Positions 1-7,273 of a DNA stretch of 9,999 nucleotides are shown here, one piece after another (position 1 is the stretch's first letter; every line of letters starts with the position of its first letter). The stretch spans positions 1 to 9,999 of the forward strand of contig CAJAHZ010000287.1 in the NCBI GenBank assembly GCA_903939665.1, written 5' to 3'. Under the pieces are notes generated by a model that did no database searches, had not been told where the DNA came from, and saw only the letters and a program-made list of their open reading frames with translations. Position numbers and translations under genes: made by a program. The stretch is from an uncultured Pseudomonadota bacterium (GTDB lineage Bacteria; Pseudomonadota; Gammaproteobacteria; Burkholderiales; Rhodocyclaceae).

Positions 1-2561
1 GCCTGATGCAGTTTCGCGTGTTCTGCCGCGTGTTCGTAGCCACGCTCAAGAAGAATCGCTTCTTCATGCGTGAAGTGTTCGACGATATGCGTCAGCAGCG
101 CATCGAACGCATCGTTGAAGCGGTCGGGCGCGTCGCTGCGCGTGACCGCTTTTTCGAGCAGCGTGTTGGCCAGGCGGAGCAGGATGCGATGCTCATGGTC
201 AATGGTTGCATTGCCGCTGGCGTAGGTGGTTTTCCAGTGCAGGTGAACGAGGGGCTGAGCACCGGAGCTATCTTCCTCTAGGTCGTCGTCTTGGGGGCTG
301 AAGGCAAATATCTCGACGGTGTCGCGCCCGGCTTTCTTTGCCTGATACATGGCGATGTCGGCATTCTTGGACAACTCGACGCCGTCGCTGCCGTGCTCGG
401 GGTAAAGCGCGATGCCAATGCTGCTGGAGATCGCCAGCTGATGGCCCGCCAGTTCGAAAGGCTGATTGAGCGCGACACGAATTTTTTCCGCCACGCTGCT
501 CGCGTCCAGTGAGCTGATGACGGTGCGCAACAGCACAATGAACTCGTCTCCGCCGATGCGCGCCACCGTGTCCGATTCGCGCACGCAGGTCAGGATGCGC
601 TGCGCGGCGGCCTTGAGCAATTGATCGCCAACGTCGTGGCCGTAGGTGTCGTTGATCGGCTTGAACTTGTCCAGATCAAGGAACATCAGGGCCACGCCGC
701 AACTGTCGCGCTTCGCGGCAACCAGGGCCTGTTGCAGGCGATCGTTGAGCAGCATTCGGTTCGGCAGGTCAGTCAGTGTGTCGTAGAAGGCCAAGTGCTT
801 GATCTCGTCTTCTGCCGCTTTTCTGGCCGTGATGTCGGTGAAGGTGCCGACATAGTGGGAGACGTCTCCCTCGTCGTTCTGCACGGCCGTGATGCCAAGC
901 CACTCGGGATAAATTTCACCGCTCTTGCGTTTGTTCCAGACCTCGCCCTGCCATGATCCGCTACGCCCGATGCTGCTCCACATCGCCTTGTAAAAATCGG
1001 CGGTTTGCCGACCGGAATGGAGCAGGCGCAAGCTCTGGCCGACGGCTTCGTCTGCTGCGTAGCCGGTAATCCGGGTGAAGGCGCTATTCACCCGCAAAAT
1101 GATGCCACGGGTGTCGGCGATGATCATGCCTTCCTGCGCCTCGAAAACGATGGCGGCAATCCGGAATTGCTCCTCCGCCAGCTTGCGTTCGCTGGTGTCG
1201 CGAATGATCGCCGTGATGAAACGGCCCTCGACGGTTTCCCACACGGCAAGCGATAGCTCCATCGGGAATTCCCGACCGTTCTGGTGCAGCCCCTGCAACT
1301 GGATTGCTTTGTCGCTGGCAGGGAGCGTGCTGTCGGACAACCAGCGGCCAAATTCGGTGCGGCGGCGTTCGCGATATTTTGGCGGCACGAGTTGCGTCAG
1401 CGGCATGCCCAGCGCTTCGGCTTCGCCGTGGCCAAAGATGACCTCGGCGCCTCGGTTCCAGCCGACAATGTTGCCTTGGCTGTCAGCCGAAATGATCGCC
1501 TCGTTGGCCGACTGCGCGACAGCGCGGTAGCGCGCCTCGCTTTCCCGCAAGGTGACTTCCGCCAGCTTGCGTTCGGTGACATCCTGTAGCGTCTCGATGG
1601 CGCCAACCCGTTGCCCGGTTTCGTCGCGCAATGGCGCGGCGGTGAAAAAGACCCACCGCCCGCCGGCGCCGAAAGTTGGGAAGAAATCCTCGGCCTCGTA
1701 AGCGTCTTCAATCAGCTTGGAGCGCTGCCATTTTCCCGCATAGTGTTTGCCGACCCTGCTCTCGGAGCCGCCCGAGAGGATCAGGTCGGCCATCACCGGG
1801 CGTTCGCTGGGGTAGAAGGGGCGCCACTGATCGCGGGTGCCGAGCACCTCCGCTGCACGGACGCCGGTCAGGTTTTCGCAGGCCCGGTTCCAGTAGGCCA
1901 CGCGATGGTCGCGGTCGAGGACGAAGGTTGCCACCGAGCTGCCGCCAAGAATCTGCGCCAGCCCGGCGCGGCTGACGTCGCGCTCGATTCCGGCGCGCAG
2001 CGCTTCTTCTTCGGCGCGTTTGCGGTCGCTGATGTCGATGAAAACCACGCGCACCGTCGGCGGGCGACCGTCCTTGAGCAAACGCTGGCTATCCAGCCGA
2101 ACATGAATGCGTGATCCGTCGCCGCGCAGGAGCGCCAGTTCGCAGCCGAGGTTGTCTTCCTGTTTCAGCACGCCGAGCAAATGCAGGTACCAGTGATTTT
2201 TATCATCGGCGGCGACAAAACGGGCAAAGCGGCATTGCAGCAGTTTTTCGCGCTCCAACCCGAGCATTGACGCGCCGGAGAGGTTGATGTCGGCGATCAG
2301 GCCCAGGTCGGTGAGGGTGATGTAGCCGGCAGGAGCGAACTCGTAGAGATCCACATAACGGTCGCGCGATTCCTCCAGCGCAATCTGCGCTTCGCGCAAG
2401 GCCTCGTTTTGCATCTCCAGTTCGATCTGGTGCAACTCAAGCTCGTGCAACAACTCTTCGGTAGCGTTTGCAGGCGCACCAGCCACCGGAGCGCGCGCGA
2501 TGTGCGCTTCGGCCACCGACCTGAGTTGATGCACATTGCTCGGCTTTTTTTGATCAGGCAT
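1..2561 (-). CDS. Multi-PAS diguanylate cyclase with C-terminal bacteriohemerythrin domain (partial, C-terminus cut by window)
   Basis: One open frame runs from an ATG at 2561 off the left edge (853 complete codons). It is probably a cytosolic enzyme making cyclic di-GMP in response to oxygen or redox state. I read the domains as: Gln/Glu/Leu-rich coiled coil (about residues 35-68), PAS1 (65-185, starting near DLYEFAPAGY), PAS2 (200-330), PAS3 (340-462), PAS4 (465-585), GGDEF (590-745) and hemerythrin (755 onward). The cyclase signature RIGGDEF is intact at 668-674. RESD at 661-664 sits where the product-inhibition I-site (RxxD) belongs. Hemerythrin di-iron ligands are recognisable: IDHEH ending at H791, HFTHEE (H829, E833) and H848xxxH852. 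The final HxxxxD would lie outside the window. I see no EAL domain or transmembrane segment. The ATG is the first start after an in-frame stop at 2592-2594, with a weak ribosome site (GAAAG). Diguanylate cyclase function is well supported; the O2-sensing role is inferred from family knowledge. Confidence 0.93.
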   Translation of the reverse strand, partial: MPDQKKPSNVHQLRSVAEAHIARAPVAGAPANATEELLHELELHQIELEMQNEALREAQIALEESRDRYVDLYEFAPAGYITLTDLGLIADINLSGASMLGLEREKLLQCRFARFVAADDKNHWYLHLLGVLKQEDNLGCELALLRGDGSRIHVRLDSQRLLKDGRPPTVRVVFIDISDRKRAEEEALRAGIERDVSRAGLAQILGGSSVATFVLDRDHRVAYWNRACENLTGVRAAEVLGTRDQWRPFYPSERPVMADLILSGGSESRVGKHYAGKWQRSKLIEDAYEAEDFFPTFGAGGRWVFFTAAPLRDETGQRVGAIETLQDVTERKLAEVTLRESEARYRAVAQSANEAIISADSQGNIVGWNRGAEVIFGHGEAEALGMPLTQLVPPKYRERRRTEFGRWLSDSTLPASDKAIQLQGLHQNGREFPMELSLAVWETVEGRFITAIIRDTSERKLAEEQFRIAAIVFEAQEGMIIADTRGIILRVNSAFTRITGYAADEAVGQSLRLLHSGRQTADFYKAMWSSIGRSGSWQGEVWNKRKSGEIYPEWLGITAVQNDEGDVSHYVGTFTDITARKAAEDEIKHLAFYDTLTDLPNRMLLNDRLQQALVAAKRDSCGVALMFLDLDKFKPINDTYGHDVGDQLLKAAAQRILTCVRESDTVARIGGDEFIVLLRTVISSLDASSVAEKIRVALNQPFELAGHQLAISSSIGIALYPEHGSDGVELSKNADIAMYQAKKAGRDTVEIFAFSPQDDDLEEDSSGAQPLVHLHWKTTYASGNATIDHEHRILLRLANTLLEKAVTRSDAPDRFNDAFDALLTHIVEHFTHEEAILLERGYEHAAEHAKLHQ

Positions 2562-2611
2562 ACGGCTGCTTTCAAGGCTTTTCTTTGTTCGTCAGGTACC
2601 AACTTACGCCG

Positions 2612-2640
2612 ATATTGAAATTGCCGCAATGCCTTGCCAA
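2612..2640 (-). promoter_or_regulatory. Candidate promoter of the PAS-GGDEF-hemerythrin gene
   Basis: On the minus strand TTGGCA (2640-2635) and CAATAT (2617-2612) are 17 bp apart and end about 50 bp before the start codon. The -35 is a good sigma-70 match, but the -10 matches at only three of six positions. The gene may instead be read through from the Lrp-like gene upstream, since no convincing terminator separates them. Confidence 0.22.
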
Positions 2641-2656
2641 TACATGAACTTGCACC

Positions 2657-2705
2657 CGCCATGGCGACGGCGCTATAGGCGGCGCAAGTGGTCGGGAATT
2701 TCCCG
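2657..2705. repeat. Two short palindromes in the spacer between the Lrp-like gene and the sensor gene
   Basis: The 169-bp spacer 2562-2730 holds CGCCATGGCG (2657-2666) and CGGGAA-T-TTCCCG (2693-2705). The second is a perfect 6-bp inverted repeat around one base. Neither is followed by a T run, so they do not look like factor-independent terminators. They could be protein-binding sites or chance palindromes in GC-rich DNA. I see no gene in this spacer. Confidence 0.3.
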
Positions 2706-2730
2706 GTTGCATGGCTTTGGCAAGCTGCCG

Positions 2731-3201
2731 CTAAGCGTCTTCAATCGGCAGCGCCGTCTTGTCCACCACCCGCCGCAGGATGAAGCTCGAATGCACGCCG
2801 GTGACGCCCTTGATGCGGGTGATTCGATTGAGCAACAACTCCTGGTAGGCGTCCATGTCGCGCACGACGACCTTGAGCTGGTAGTCGGCGGACTGCCCCG
2901 TGATCAGCAGGCATTCCATGACTTCCGGTATCTCGCCGATCTGCGCTTCGAAGTGCTTGAAGCGCTCGGGCGTGTGCTGGTCCATCGAGATGTGGATCAG
3001 CGCGTGCAGCGACAGGCCAAGCGCTTTTGCGTCGACGAGCGCGCGATAGCCGGTGATCAGGCCGCTTTCCTCGAGCGCCCGCACGCGGCGCAGGCAGGGC
3101 GAGGGCGATAGCCCGATATGGTCGGCGAGGTCCTGGTTGCTCAGTCGCCCGTCGTTTTGCAGGGCGCGCAGAATCTGGCGGTCGTAACGGTCAAGTTCCA
3201 T
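2731..3201 (-). CDS. Lrp/AsnC-family transcriptional regulator
   Basis: A 156-residue DNA-binding regulator of the leucine-responsive/AsnC family, which usually act as dimers or octamers that sense amino acids. The N-terminal helix-turn-helix (about residues 3-50) has the family signature, with DRYDRQILRALQ and GRLSNQDLADHIGLSPSPC. The C-terminal ligand-binding RAM domain covers about 65-145, with the effector loop near ITGQSADYQL (100-109). This loop looks one residue longer than in E. coli Lrp, compared from memory. The start at 3201 is chosen because the family begins at MELDRYDRQIL and AAGG lies 8 bases before that ATG. A longer in-frame opening to 3303 adds 34 residues that do not fit the family. 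The gene diverges from leuA, so leuA is the likely target and leucine a likely effector; both are inferred. Confidence 0.93.
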   Translation of the reverse strand: MELDRYDRQILRALQNDGRLSNQDLADHIGLSPSPCLRRVRALEESGLITGYRALVDAKALGLSLHALIHISMDQHTPERFKHFEAQIGEIPEVMECLLITGQSADYQLKVVVRDMDAYQELLLNRITRIKGVTGVHSSFILRRVVDKTALPIEDA

Positions 3202-3230
3202 TGGATTGCCTTGGTTTTTTACAATGCGGA

Positions 3231-3314
3231 ACAAAATTACACCGATCTGTTGTTTTGCGCAATATCCTGCCAACGGAATGCCAAATGAAGAGGCATAACG
3301 CAATCAAATTTTGT
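3231..3314. promoter_or_regulatory. Inverted 8-mer pair in the lrp-leuA divergent spacer: candidate regulator sites
   Basis: ACAAAATT at 3231-3238 and its exact reverse complement AATTTTGT at 3307-3314 lie 68 bp apart in the AT-rich 171-bp spacer between the Lrp-like gene and leuA. The first overlaps the best -10 candidate of the Lrp-like gene. The second lies just upstream of the leuA -10 candidate. Lrp proteins bind AT-rich, loosely palindromic sites and often wrap DNA between them, so this arrangement suits shared control. An internal palindrome TTGCGCAA sits at 3255-3262. Binding itself is inferred. Confidence 0.4.
3236..3262 (-). promoter_or_regulatory. Candidate promoter of the Lrp-like gene
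   Basis: On the minus strand TGTAAT (3241-3236) matches the sigma-70 -10 consensus at five of six positions. TTGCGC (3262-3257) is a possible but poor -35 at a short 15-bp spacing. Transcription would start near 3229, giving a leader of about 28 bases with AAGG before the ATG. The -10 overlaps the ACAAAATT box, which would suit autoregulation. Confidence 0.35.
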
Positions 3315-3325
3315 CGGAGTTTGGC

Positions 3326-3331
3326 TAAGAT
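3326..3331 (+). promoter_or_regulatory. Candidate -10 element of leuA
   Basis: TAAGAT (3326-3331) resembles a sigma-70 -10 and lies about 40 bp before the leuA ATG. The -35 region, at about 3303-3308, is a poor match, which is common for promoters that need an activator. The AATTTTGT box lies just upstream, where an activating Lrp-type protein could sit. The leader has no leucine-rich leader peptide. Confidence 0.28.
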
Positions 3332-3372
3332 GGCTGTCATCGAAACAGTTTTGCCATTCAGGAGTCGCCGTC

Positions 3373-5070
3373 ATGTCAAATCAGCCTGCTACCAAGTACC
3401 GTCCTTTTCCTGCCGTTGATCTTGCCGACCGCCAGTGGCCGGGCCGCACGATCAGCAGCGCGCCGGTCTGGATGAGCACCGATCTGCGTGACGGCAATCA
3501 GGCGCTCTTCGAGCCGATGAATATCGAACGCAAGATGCGCATGTTCAGCACGCTTTGCGAGATCGGCTTCAAGGAAATCGAGGTGGCGTTTCCTTCCGCT
3601 TCGCAGACCGAGTTCGACTTTGTCCGCCAGTTGATCGAAGGCGGCCACATTCCGGGCGATGTGACGATCGAGGTGCTCACCGCAGCGCGCGAGCACCTCG
3701 TGCGGCGCACGATGGAGTCCTTGAAAGGCGCACGGCGCGCCATTGTTCATGTCTATAACGCAACCTCGAAGCCCTTTCGGGAAAACGTCTTTGGCATGAG
3801 CAAGGCCGAAGTCATCGACATGGCGGTGTCGGCTGTACGGCTCGTCAAGCAGCTGGCCAGTGAACAGCCGGATACCGAATGGGTGCTCCAGTACAGCCCC
3901 GAGACCTTCACCGCCACCGAACTCGATTTCGCGCTTGCGGTGTGCGATGCGGTGACCGCAGCCTGGGGCGCGACGCCGCGGAACAAGGTCATCCTCAATC
4001 TGCCGACTACCGTCGAGATCGCCACGCCGAACGTCTACGCTGACCAGATCGAGTGGATGCACCGCCACCTCGCCCGCCGCGACAGCGTGATCATCAGCTT
4101 GCACCCGCACAACGACCGCGGCACCGCCGTCGCCGCGGCAGAACTCGGCCTGATGGCCGGTGCCGATCGCGTCGAAGGCTGCCTCTTTGGCAATGGCGAA
4201 CGCACCGGCAACGTCGATCTCGTTACGCTCGCGCTCAACATGCAGACGCAGGGCGTCGCATCGGGGCTCGACTTCTCCGACATCAATGCCATTGCGCGCA
4301 CAACCGAGTACTGCACCCGCTTGCCGATCCACCCGCGCCACCCGTATGTCGGCGACCTTGTGTTTACGGCCTTCTCCGGCTCGCATCAGGACGCGATCAA
4401 GAAAGGCTTCGCCGTGCAGCAGCCCGACGCGCTCTGGAACGTTCCCTATTTGCCGATCGACCCGGCTGATGTCGGGCGCAGTTACGACTCGATCATCCGC
4501 ATCAACAGCCAGTCGGGCAAGGGTGGCGTCGCCTACCTGCTGGAAACAGGCTACGGGATTGTCATGCCGCGCCGCTTGCAGGTCGAGTTTTCCGGCGAGG
4601 TCCAGCGGCATGCGGACAGCCAGGGGGGCGAGATGAGCGCCGCCGACATCTGGCAGCTCTTCTCACGTACCTATCTCGAATGCGATCGCCCGGTGCGCTA
4701 CGTCGAGCACCACTTGTTCGAACACGGCGCGGCGCAGGGCATCCGGCTCGCGGTTGAAGTTGATGGCGTTCATCAGTTGCTCACCGGCGAGGGCAACGGG
4801 CCGATCGACGCCGCCGTACATGCCTTGCAGGGACTCGGCATCGCGGTTCAGGTGCGCAGCTACGAAGAACGCGCCACCAGCCCAAGCCGCGAAGCCGGCA
4901 ACGCGCAAGCTTGCGCCCTGATGGAGCTGGCACACACTGGCGGTGGTCGTGAGTGCTATGGGGTGGGTATCGACAGCAACATCGTTACCGCGTCGATCAA
5001 GGCGCTGATCAGCGGGATCAACCGGCTTGAGGTGGCACGTGGCGAAGCTGCCGAGGTCAGGGCCGCATAG
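3373..5070 (+). CDS. leuA: 2-isopropylmalate synthase, type 2 (LeuA)
   Basis: A 565-residue cytosolic enzyme that condenses acetyl-CoA with 2-oxoisovalerate to 2-isopropylmalate, the first committed step of leucine synthesis. It begins with the N-terminal extension typical of the type-2 family (KYRPFPAVDLADRQWP). The TIM-barrel catalytic domain has DLRDGNQ (37-43, metal-binding D40), the metal-binding HPHNDRG (H244, H246) and GNGERTGN (273-280). The linker carries SGKGG (381-385). The C-terminal part (about 430-560) matches the LeuA allosteric domain, which binds leucine for feedback inhibition. AGGAG 8 bases before the ATG supports the start. Length fits the type-2 family and all key residues are present. 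No other leu or ilv gene is adjacent, and it is the only plus-strand gene in its neighbourhood. The divergent Lrp-like gene is the likely regulator. Confidence 0.97.
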   Translation: MSNQPATKYRPFPAVDLADRQWPGRTISSAPVWMSTDLRDGNQALFEPMNIERKMRMFSTLCEIGFKEIEVAFPSASQTEFDFVRQLIEGGHIPGDVTIEVLTAAREHLVRRTMESLKGARRAIVHVYNATSKPFRENVFGMSKAEVIDMAVSAVRLVKQLASEQPDTEWVLQYSPETFTATELDFALAVCDAVTAAWGATPRNKVILNLPTTVEIATPNVYADQIEWMHRHLARRDSVIISLHPHNDRGTAVAAAELGLMAGADRVEGCLFGNGERTGNVDLVTLALNMQTQGVASGLDFSDINAIARTTEYCTRLPIHPRHPYVGDLVFTAFSGSHQDAIKKGFAVQQPDALWNVPYLPIDPADVGRSYDSIIRINSQSGKGGVAYLLETGYGIVMPRRLQVEFSGEVQRHADSQGGEMSAADIWQLFSRTYLECDRPVRYVEHHLFEHGAAQGIRLAVEVDGVHQLLTGEGNGPIDAAVHALQGLGIAVQVRSYEERATSPSREAGNAQACALMELAHTGGGRECYGVGIDSNIVTASIKALISGINRLEVARGEAAEVRAA

Positions 5071-5086
5071 GCGACGATGCAGCGGG

Positions 5087-5112
5087 CGGGTGCGCCAGCC
5101 TTAGCGCACCCG
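5087..5112. terminator. Hairpin between convergent leuA and ovoA, possible bidirectional terminator
   Basis: CGGGTGCGC (5087-5095) pairs exactly with GCGCACCCG (5104-5112), a 9-bp GC-rich stem with an 8-base loop. It follows the leuA stop by 16 bases. The ovoA stop codon (5101-5103, minus strand) lies in the loop, so the stem overlaps the last codons of ovoA. Position and symmetry suit a shared terminator. No real T run follows on either strand, so intrinsic termination would be weak and Rho may be needed. Confidence 0.5.
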
Positions 5113-7191
5113 TTCCCAGAGCGTCACCTCGGAAAGGCTGTGCTGGAATTTCCGCTTCGTTTCGCGAATCACGAAAGGCACTGACAGCGGCTCACGCAGC
5201 AGGCGGAAATGCGCGCCGAGAACGGCTTTCAACCCGTCGAGCGTGGTGAAGTTTTCGCCGTCTTTCTTGAAGCCGCCGATCCATTCTTCGCGTTTCGTGT
5301 GTTCCGTCAGCCAGGTGTAGGGCGAGGCGATCAGCAGCAGGCCGCCCGGGTTGATTCGCTGATGGATGCCTTCAAGGAATTTTGCCGGGCTGTACAGGCG
5401 ATCAATCAGGTTAGCCGCAAGGATCAGGTCATAGCCGGAAAATAGCGGCTTGAGGTTGCATGCGTCGCCCTGGAAGAATTCGACCTTGTTCCTGCTGCTG
5501 TCGAGCCCGAGTTCGGCCAGCGTGCGCTCCTTGAACGAAACGATTTCACCTTCTTCGATGCACGTGTAGCGCAGCGATCCCCGCTCGGCAAGCGTCGTTC
5601 CGACGCCGATGAAGCGCGCCGAAAAATCGATGCCGGTGACGTGCCCGAAATGCTGCGTCAGCTCGAAAGTGGCGCGCCCCGTGGCGCAGCCGAGATCGAG
5701 CGCCCTCTTGGCGGGCTTGTTGGCCATCGCTTCGATGGCGATTGCGGCCAGTGCGCGCGGAAAATTCGGCACACCAAAATATTCTTCGCCGTAATGGAAT
5801 TCGGCGTATTCGGCGACCAGTCGATCGGTCTCGTAGTGCGATGCCGGTACGCTGGCCGGCGCCTCGCCAACGACGTAGCGGAAGCCGGCGTGCTGGAAGA
5901 AGTGGCGGCGGAAGGCGTAGCGCGATTCAGGCAGCGCTTCGTTGCCGCAGGAGATCCATGAGCCGCCCTTGATCAGGTTGTGGCGCTCGTCGAAAGTCGG
6001 TGTGCTGAAGTCATCGTAGAGCGGATGCGGCGCAAAGCCGCTGAATGGATAGATCGGCGTTTCTGTCCATTGCCAGACATTGCCGGTGACATCGAACAGG
6101 GGGCCGTGCGCAAAGACGTTGATCGGGCACGATGAGGCGTTGTGGTCGAGATGGAGATTGGCGGGGGCAATGTTCCCCGCGAAATCGCGCAGGCGGTGCC
6201 ACTCGTCCTCGGTTGGCAGGCGAACCGGCTGCTTGCTGGTGCGCGCTTTCCAGCAACAGAAGGCCTTGGCCTCGTGGTAATTGGTTTCGACCGGCCAGTC
6301 CCACGGCATCGGCACTTCTTCGAGCATCAGCCGCAAGCGCCATTGCGCGCCATCCCTGATCCAGAAGGTGGGGTGTTCGGCGTGGGAAAATCGCTTCCAG
6401 GCAGTGCCTTCTTCGAGCCATAGCGTGTCGTCTGCGTACCCGCCAGCCTCGACAAAGGCGAGGAATTCTCGGTTTGACACCAGATAGCGGCTGCTCTGGA
6501 AGGGCGCCACCACAGCTTCGTGCTCGCCGTATTCGTTGTCCCAGCCGTAGTGCGGATCGGTTCTATCCTTGCCTAGCCGGAAATTGCCGGCTGGAATGTC
6601 GATCAGTTCGTTGTTCGGCGCGACAGAGGTTTTTTGGCAGGGCGCCCACGCGGGGTGGGGTTTCACGTAGCCGAGCTGATGCTGGCGAATCAGCACCGAC
6701 GAGGTTTCGAGGTGGATGCGTTCGTGCTCGATGCCCATCACGATCACCCACCACGGGTGATCCCAGCCGATCGGCAGCGCCAATGGCGCATTACGGATCA
6801 GATGGTCAACCGTTGTGCGCACGGCATCGCGGTAGGCCTTGACCTCGGCGACACGCGGCCAGTCGTAGTGTGCCTCGCTCAAGTCATCCCAGCTCATTTC
6901 GTCGACACCGATGGCGAACATCGATTCGAATTTCGGATTGATGCGCGCCTCGATCAAACCGGCGAGCAGCAGCTTGTTGATGAAGAAGGTTGCCGTGTGA
7001 CCGTAGTAGAAAATCAGCGGATGGCGCAGGGCGATGGGGCGTTTGAAATAGGCCTCGTCGCAGGTCAGTACTTCGAATAGTTGCTCGTAGCGGTCGAAGG
7101 TGGCGTGAAAGTACGCCAGAATTTCGGCCCGCTTTTCTTCGCTATCGGTGCCGACGAGCCGGGGCGTGCGTGGGAAAGGCGCTTGTGACAT
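5101..7191 (-). CDS. ovoA: OvoA: 5-histidylcysteine sulfoxide synthase with C-terminal methyltransferase (ovothiol biosynthesis)
   Basis: A 696-residue cytosolic enzyme of ovothiol A synthesis. OvoA uses non-haem iron and O2 to join cysteine to carbon 5 of histidine as a sulfoxide. After a separate lyase (OvoB) frees 5-thiohistidine, the C-terminal domain of such fusions methylates the imidazole. The N-terminal DinB-like domain has LRHPLIFYYGHTA (H65) and EHERIHLE (H156, H160), matching the iron triad. The FGE-sulfatase-like domain (about 195-440) has IPAGNFRLG, GNVWQWTETP, GGSW (409-412) and a final HAGFR. The methyltransferase (about 455-696) has the SAM motif DLGCATGR (499-506), followed by GIDFSARF. 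Start at 7191 is chosen because GGAG lies 5 bases upstream and it fits the family; an ATG at 7221 in the same frame would add 10 residues. It lies 82 bp behind the dioxygenase gene on the same strand. EgtB is the main alternative, but the length, the fused methyltransferase and the DEMSWDDL motif favour OvoA. Confidence 0.95.
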   Translation of the reverse strand: MSQAPFPRTPRLVGTDSEEKRAEILAYFHATFDRYEQLFEVLTCDEAYFKRPIALRHPLIFYYGHTATFFINKLLLAGLIEARINPKFESMFAIGVDEMSWDDLSEAHYDWPRVAEVKAYRDAVRTTVDHLIRNAPLALPIGWDHPWWVIVMGIEHERIHLETSSVLIRQHQLGYVKPHPAWAPCQKTSVAPNNELIDIPAGNFRLGKDRTDPHYGWDNEYGEHEAVVAPFQSSRYLVSNREFLAFVEAGGYADDTLWLEEGTAWKRFSHAEHPTFWIRDGAQWRLRLMLEEVPMPWDWPVETNYHEAKAFCCWKARTSKQPVRLPTEDEWHRLRDFAGNIAPANLHLDHNASSCPINVFAHGPLFDVTGNVWQWTETPIYPFSGFAPHPLYDDFSTPTFDERHNLIKGGSWISCGNEALPESRYAFRRHFFQHAGFRYVVGEAPASVPASHYETDRLVAEYAEFHYGEEYFGVPNFPRALAAIAIEAMANKPAKRALDLGCATGRATFELTQHFGHVTGIDFSARFIGVGTTLAERGSLRYTCIEEGEIVSFKERTLAELGLDSSRNKVEFFQGDACNLKPLFSGYDLILAANLIDRLYSPAKFLEGIHQRINPGGLLLIASPYTWLTEHTKREEWIGGFKKDGENFTTLDGLKAVLGAHFRLLREPLSVPFVIRETKRKFQHSLSEVTLWERVR

Positions 7192-7235
7192 GCAGTCTCC
7201 GGAATTGATGCGTCTTGCCATTGGGGTTGTGCCTC

Positions 7236-7241
7236 ATTCTA
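7236..7241 (-). promoter_or_regulatory. Possible -10 element before ovoA
   Basis: In the 82-bp gap between the dioxygenase gene and ovoA, TAGAAT on the minus strand matches the sigma-70 -10 at five of six positions. No good -35 lies 16-18 bp upstream, so ovoA may have its own weak promoter or depend on read-through. AACGC (7241-7245) and GCGTT (7258-7262) in the same gap form only a weak 5-bp stem. Confidence 0.2.
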
Positions 7242-7273
7242 ACGCCTGCAAATAAAAGCGTTGTGACGATCCC

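Noticed and set aside
621..2114. Several plus-strand open frames opposite the PAS-GGDEF gene
   Set aside because: They are antisense shadows; the minus-strand frame shows unbroken PAS, GGDEF and hemerythrin motifs and the plus-strand products resemble nothing.
2626..2639. Sigma-54-like promoter (TGGCA...TTGC) before the PAS-GGDEF gene
   Set aside because: The GG and GC dinucleotides are 9 rather than 10 bases apart, which abolishes sigma-54 recognition.
3202..3303. 34-residue N-terminal extension of the Lrp-like protein
   Set aside because: It would cover the promoter spacer, has no family similarity, and the ATG at 3201 has a better-placed ribosome site.
3334..3352. CTGT/ACAG mini-hairpin followed by TTTT in the leuA leader, as an attenuator
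   Set aside because: A 4-bp AT/GC-mixed stem is too weak, there is no competing structure, and no leucine-rich leader peptide precedes it.
3376..4611. Long open frame (411 codons) on the minus strand inside leuA
   Set aside because: It lies fully antisense to a clear leuA with all catalytic motifs, has no recognisable domain, and its length is explained by GC-rich codon use of the plus strand.
5101..7191. Reading the 696-residue enzyme as EgtB (ergothioneine synthesis)
   Set aside because: EgtB is shorter, lacks a fused C-terminal methyltransferase of this type, and the DEMSWDDL and GHTATFF segments fit OvoA; no egtD-type gene is adjacent.
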